Part shown: in pieces, positions 60,868 through 64,000 of the stretch
Numbering within the stretch: position 1 is the stretch's first letter
How the letters are laid out: each line of letters opens with the position of its first letter
Assembly (NCBI RefSeq): GCF_028728065.1
Contig: NZ_CP117811.1
Coordinates: 620,001-684,000, forward strand
Length of the DNA stretch: 64,000 bases
Direction of reading: 5' to 3'
Origin: Lentisphaera profundi
GTDB lineage: Bacteria; Verrucomicrobiota; Lentisphaeria; Lentisphaerales; Lentisphaeraceae
Made by a program: the position numbers and the translations under genes
The notes under the pieces: generated by a model
Database searches by the model: none
What the model was told of the DNA's origin: nothing
The model's input: the letters and a program-made list of their open reading frames with translations, nothing else

Positions 60868-62535
60868 TTATTTTGTGATTTCTTTTGCGGAGAAGGCAAA
60901 AACGGGCCAGCCGTTTTTATCCTGAAGGTTTGGCAAGGCGGTTTCATACCAGCCCATTCTCACATACTTGGGAGTCAAGAGCTCATCTGATGAAACGATT
61001 ACAGAACTGCCATCGATTTTTGCTTCGGCAGCGACAAAAGTTTTTCCGTCGGCAGAGACTTCAAAATGACTTGGTGCTTTACCATCTTTAGTACTGAGTC
61101 CCTGGTCAATACCTTCAAAAGAAACTACAAGGCTTGAACCCTTAAGTTTTACTCCGGCAAAATTCGGACCTGAAGCAACAATATTTTTACCATATTGCTC
61201 TTTCAAAGCTCGTAATGCCAGGCGATTGCCTAGCGGCAATTTGTGTGGAGGGTGAATATTGTTAATAGGAATATTTGTATCGTGGATAGGCACAACAGTC
61301 ATTCCAGCAATCTCTTGAGCACCTTCGTATTGAGCGGTCCAAATATTATCACAAAGCGTGGTGTTTTTTGGGTTCTTTCTGTCGTATTGAAAAGGTGCAA
61401 TTTGGACCAAGTGTAATGGAATATCTTTAACATTGAATACCTTTGACCATCCTATTGAAAGTGCCTGCAGTTTCTGAAAATAATCTTTTGAAGTGCGGTT
61501 TGATTCCCCCTGGTACCAGATAGCTCCCTTTATTGCAAAGGGAGTGAGAGGAGAAATCATGGCGTTGTAAATGTCGTTGTCTGCAACTCCCAGGAATCTA
61601 TGAAGATTAACTGGAATGACGAGGCCTTGTTTTGCAGCCTCAAGAGCAGGTGACAGATTATTTTGCAAGTCCTCTATCTTTTTTTCAATGACTTGAGCAT
61701 TAACTTTCTGACCTTTCTTTTGCCTGATTCCCATTGAAGAAAGAACCTTACCATCAATCTCCTTTCCCTGCTTCACATCCTCAAGAATAACAAGTAGTGA
61801 GCTCAGCTTTTTCTCTATTTTATCCTTAACATCAGCAGCTTTAAGTTCTCCACCCTTTCTGTATTTCAAATCTAAAGCTTCATATCCTTCGTCAGGAATA
61901 AAAGACTCAATTCTTCGTCCACCCCAGTTCGAGTCGATAAAGGCTACTGGCACGCCAAGTTCTTGCTGGAGTTTGAGGGCGAAGCAGAAACCTACTGCCG
62001 AGATGCCTTTCTGGAGGCCGAGTTTAATACCCTTTTCCCCCACCATATCATTGCTGGTTTTCCACAGCCCCGCGGTGTCATCAAGAGGGGCCCCAGAAGT
62101 AACATGCTCATTCACATGAAAGGCCCTCAGCAGTTTATTGTCTGCATGCTTCATGGCGTATTCGCGTTCGGCCTTGTCAACACGCATAAAATCCCATTCC
62201 ATATTGGATTGTCCTGAAGCGAGCCACACTTCACCAACGAGTACATCGCTAAGAGTGATTTTATTATTCCCCTCGATAATCATTTCGCGAGCCTCAGAGG
62301 AAGCTTTTAGTGGATTGAGCTTGATCATCCACTTGCCTTTTTTATCCGGCATTGCCTTCTTCGTCTGCCCGGCAAAGCTCACCTTCACCTCTTCTCCCTG
62401 ATCGGCCCAGCCCCAGATAGGAGCCTCGACACCGCGCTGTAAAATCATGTGGCTATTAATAATTTTTGGTAAAATAACTTCTGCGTTTAGTGCGGATGAA
62501 GCCATGAGTAAAAATGAGAGTAAAAGTGTTTTCAT
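60868..62535 (-). CDS. Secreted sialate O-acetylesterase-like esterase (SASA domain)
   Basis: The 555-residue protein has a signal peptide (residues 1-18). The N-terminal beta domain (NSHMILQRGVEAPIWGWADQGEEVKVSFAGQ) precedes the SGNH-type catalytic core with Ser in WLASGQSNMEW and the AIWYQGESN block. A Lys/Glu-rich helical insertion at about 230-310 interrupts the core. The C-terminal part is a small beta domain (VRMGWYETALPNLQD...). Members remove acetyl groups from sialic acids or plant/algal glycans. With sulfatases and GH95 nearby, deacetylation of a complex polysaccharide is likely. A decayed copy of its end lies at 57007-57110. Confidence 0.92.
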   Translation of the reverse strand: MKTLLLSFLLMASSALNAEVILPKIINSHMILQRGVEAPIWGWADQGEEVKVSFAGQTKKAMPDKKGKWMIKLNPLKASSEAREMIIEGNNKITLSDVLVGEVWLASGQSNMEWDFMRVDKAEREYAMKHADNKLLRAFHVNEHVTSGAPLDDTAGLWKTSNDMVGEKGIKLGLQKGISAVGFCFALKLQQELGVPVAFIDSNWGGRRIESFIPDEGYEALDLKYRKGGELKAADVKDKIEKKLSSLLVILEDVKQGKEIDGKVLSSMGIRQKKGQKVNAQVIEKKIEDLQNNLSPALEAAKQGLVIPVNLHRFLGVADNDIYNAMISPLTPFAIKGAIWYQGESNRTSKDYFQKLQALSIGWSKVFNVKDIPLHLVQIAPFQYDRKNPKNTTLCDNIWTAQYEGAQEIAGMTVVPIHDTNIPINNIHPPHKLPLGNRLALRALKEQYGKNIVASGPNFAGVKLKGSSLVVSFEGIDQGLSTKDGKAPSHFEVSADGKTFVAAEAKIDGSSVIVSSDELLTPKYVRMGWYETALPNLQDKNGWPVFAFSAKEITK

Positions 62536-62646
62536 GTTATTTCCTTTAAGGTGTTATTATACTGTAAGATACTGCAGTCAGTTCACATGATTAGGTAGAT
62601 GACGGTATAGTATTATTTGTTCTAGTGAATACTAGCTAGTTCTTAA

Positions 62647-62676
62647 ATAGAAGTCCAAATTCATTGAAACTTTAAC
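62647..62676 (-). promoter_or_regulatory. GTTAA/CTTCTA promoter-like motif
   Basis: The minus strand has GCTGTTAAAGTTTCA and CTTCTAT with 23-base spacing, about 110 bases before the acetylesterase start. The boxes match those before the genes at 56500 and 60514. Confidence 0.5.
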
Positions 62677-62754
62677 AGCTGATCTTCAAATAATGTAAAT
62701 TAATTTAAAAATGCTTTTTATAAACAACAACTAGGATTTAGCTCTACGGTGTTA

Positions 62755-62870
62755 ATGAGCGCCACACGTACGGGCAAATACTTTTATCCGCCTGTCTGGA
62801 AAGACCTCACGATGTGAGTCCGACATATAGCGGACCCAGGGGCATTGGGTCCTGAGGGTACAAGAGCTTG
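62755..62870. repeat. Second copy of a composite palindromic repeat
   Basis: CCACACGT-CG...CAAAT, CCGCCTGTCTGGAAAGACCTCAC, TGTGAGTCCGACATATAGCG and GGACCCAGG follow in the same order as at 56712-56800. They lie between divergent genes. Confidence 0.65.
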
Positions 62871-62981
62871 TTATGATCAACTTTTCGAATCCTTGTTTAG
62901 AACGGTCTTCATTTGAGTAGTAAGAGCTTCAATAGATAAACGCCTGTAGAAGTAAATGAATGACCTTTCTCTAAGTTAGAT

Positions 62982-63012
62982 GTTAAGAATTGGCTTCTAG
63001 CTAGCCTTCTAT
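62982..63012 (+). promoter_or_regulatory. GTTAA/CTTCTA promoter-like motif before the GH95 gene
   Basis: The plus strand has TGTTAAGAATT and CTTCTAT with exactly 24 bases from GTTAA to CTTCTA. It lies 40 bases before the start codon. This is the only plus-strand copy found at full strength. Confidence 0.5.
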
Positions 63013-63051
63013 CATTATCAATAAATAAATATTTGACCTAAAGGAAATACA

Positions 63052-64000
63052 TTGATAACAACAAAAATCATAATGAGTGCCTTATTCTGCGCATCACTGC
63101 AATCAGCTTTTGCGAATACCGCATACGACATAAAACACGATAAGCCCGCAATGATGCAGGCAAAAGAAAAACGTTTTCATCCTCGAGATCCGGTCTGGCA
63201 GAAGTACTGTTTACCTATTGGTAATGGCAAAATTGGTGCCATGGTTTATGGCGGAGTTGAACAAGAACGCATTAACTTCACTATTGATAGCCTTTGGTCT
63301 GGAAAGGTCGATAAAGATCAGAATATTGTGGATAGTCACAAGGGTATAGATAAGCTTCGATCCATGCTCATGAATGATGAGTATGATGCCGCTCATAAGC
63401 AAGCTAAACAATTGATTGGTTCGTCAGCTAGCGCCGACAAAAACTTTGGTACTTTCCAAACTTTTGGTGACTTAGTCTTTGATACGGGAATCAAGTTTGA
63501 GTCGGTGAGCGATTACCAACGTAAGCTCGATATCAATAATGCCCTTTCCGTCGTTGAATTTACAATGGGTAAGCATAAATACACTCGTACGGCTTTTGTC
63601 TCACACCCCGATCAGTGCTTGGTGCTTAGATTCGAAGTATCCGCAGGGGGCTCACAAAATATAAAGCTCGGATTCGAAACACCCAACAAAGACTGGGTGC
63701 CCCGTGTCAATGGCAATGATATAGTTATTTCCGGAAAGGCTGCGCAGAACCACATGCCGGTCAATGCACGCATTCGTGTAAAGCATGAGGGCGGCAGCTT
63801 AAAATCTACAGCAGGCATCATTTCAGTGGAAGGCGCTCGAGTGGTAGAGTTTTACCTAGCAGCAGATACCGCTTTTGATTACAAGGCTCCCAATCGTATT
63901 GGAGAGGCTCCCGATCAAGAGGTTTTAGAAACCCTCAATGCTGCCACTACAAAACCCTATGAGCAGCTTTTGGAGAGACACCTAAATGACTTCAAGGAAC
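63052..64000 (+). CDS. GH95-type alpha-L-fucosidase/galactosidase, 3' end outside the window
   Basis: The frame runs from a TTG start to the window end; AAGGA at 63041-63045 is six bases before the TTG, while ATG 73 (63073) lacks a ribosome site. The start encodes a signal peptide ending SLQSAFA. The N-terminal beta-sandwich of GH95 follows: PVWQKYCLPIGNGKIGAMVYGG, INFTIDSLWSGK, FGTFQTFGDLVFDTG and YQRKLDINNALSVVEF. GH95 enzymes release alpha-1,2-linked L-fucose or L-galactose by inversion; the catalytic barrel is beyond the window. This fits a sulfated fucan or galactan locus. Confidence 0.88.
   Translation, partial: MITTKIIMSALFCASLQSAFANTAYDIKHDKPAMMQAKEKRFHPRDPVWQKYCLPIGNGKIGAMVYGGVEQERINFTIDSLWSGKVDKDQNIVDSHKGIDKLRSMLMNDEYDAAHKQAKQLIGSSASADKNFGTFQTFGDLVFDTGIKFESVSDYQRKLDINNALSVVEFTMGKHKYTRTAFVSHPDQCLVLRFEVSAGGSQNIKLGFETPNKDWVPRVNGNDIVISGKAAQNHMPVNARIRVKHEGGSLKSTAGIISVEGARVVEFYLAADTAFDYKAPNRIGEAPDQEVLETLNAATTKPYEQLLERHLNDFKE

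Noticed and set aside
1-64000. tRNA, rRNA, riboswitch or origin of replication
   Set aside because: I saw no cloverleaf, conserved riboswitch core or DnaA-box cluster on either strand; a covariance scan could still find something I missed.

Overview
The window reads as a marine member of the Lentisphaerota (PVC superphylum, Lentisphaera-like). The basis is moderately AT-rich DNA, a long SecA with a large insertion, many secreted sulfatases, PSCyt1/DUF1549/DUF1553 and DUF1501 partners, several DUF1080 proteins, ThuA/membrane-bound-dehydrogenase/cytochrome fusions, and a Ser/Thr kinase with a zinc ribbon. The taxonomic call is inference from gene content; no rRNA is present.

Positions 1-16840 are housekeeping: the end of signal peptidase I, a low-molecular-weight phosphatase, a helical-repeat membrane protein, a stand-alone AICAR transformylase, a squalene-cyclase-fold secreted protein, oligoribonuclease overlapping a kinase, adenine phosphoribosyltransferase, acetyl-CoA synthetase, an NhaC-type antiporter, two secreted unknowns and secA. 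Strong intrinsic terminators separate most units. Positions 17057-20282 hold a three-gene operon on the minus strand: a cytidylyltransferase fused to a Gfo/Idh/MocA oxidoreductase, a class V aminotransferase and LicD. It looks like a surface phospho- or phosphono-decoration pathway.

Positions 20640-33433 are a chromosomal integron. The integrase gene lies at 32159-33433 (+), an attI-like region with direct repeats precedes it, and small unrelated genes run away from it on the minus strand. Clear attC sites lie at 30997-31055, 30495-30560 and 29806-29872, with weaker ones beyond. Two insertion sequences sit in the array. One, IS1595-like with an 8-bp target duplication, splits a small lipoprotein gene whose frame can be rebuilt exactly. 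A solitary cassette with its own attC lies 16 kb away at 49135-49638.

Positions 34214-64000 are a polysaccharide-degradation region: a PSCyt1/DUF1501 pair, DUF1080 proteins, two beta-helix proteins, two intact sulfatases, a GH50-like hydrolase, an ECF-type sigma factor, a ThuA-dehydrogenase-cytochrome fusion, a cytochrome/dehydrogenase/DUF1080 operon, a sialate O-acetylesterase and the start of a GH95 enzyme. Remnants of a sulfatase and of a second acetylesterase show gene turnover. Two unexplained non-coding signals run through this half. One is a promoter-like motif (GTTAA, then CTTCTA 23-24 bases later) before at least five of its transcription units. The other is a family of intergenic multi-hairpin repeats whose stems change in a compensatory way between copies.
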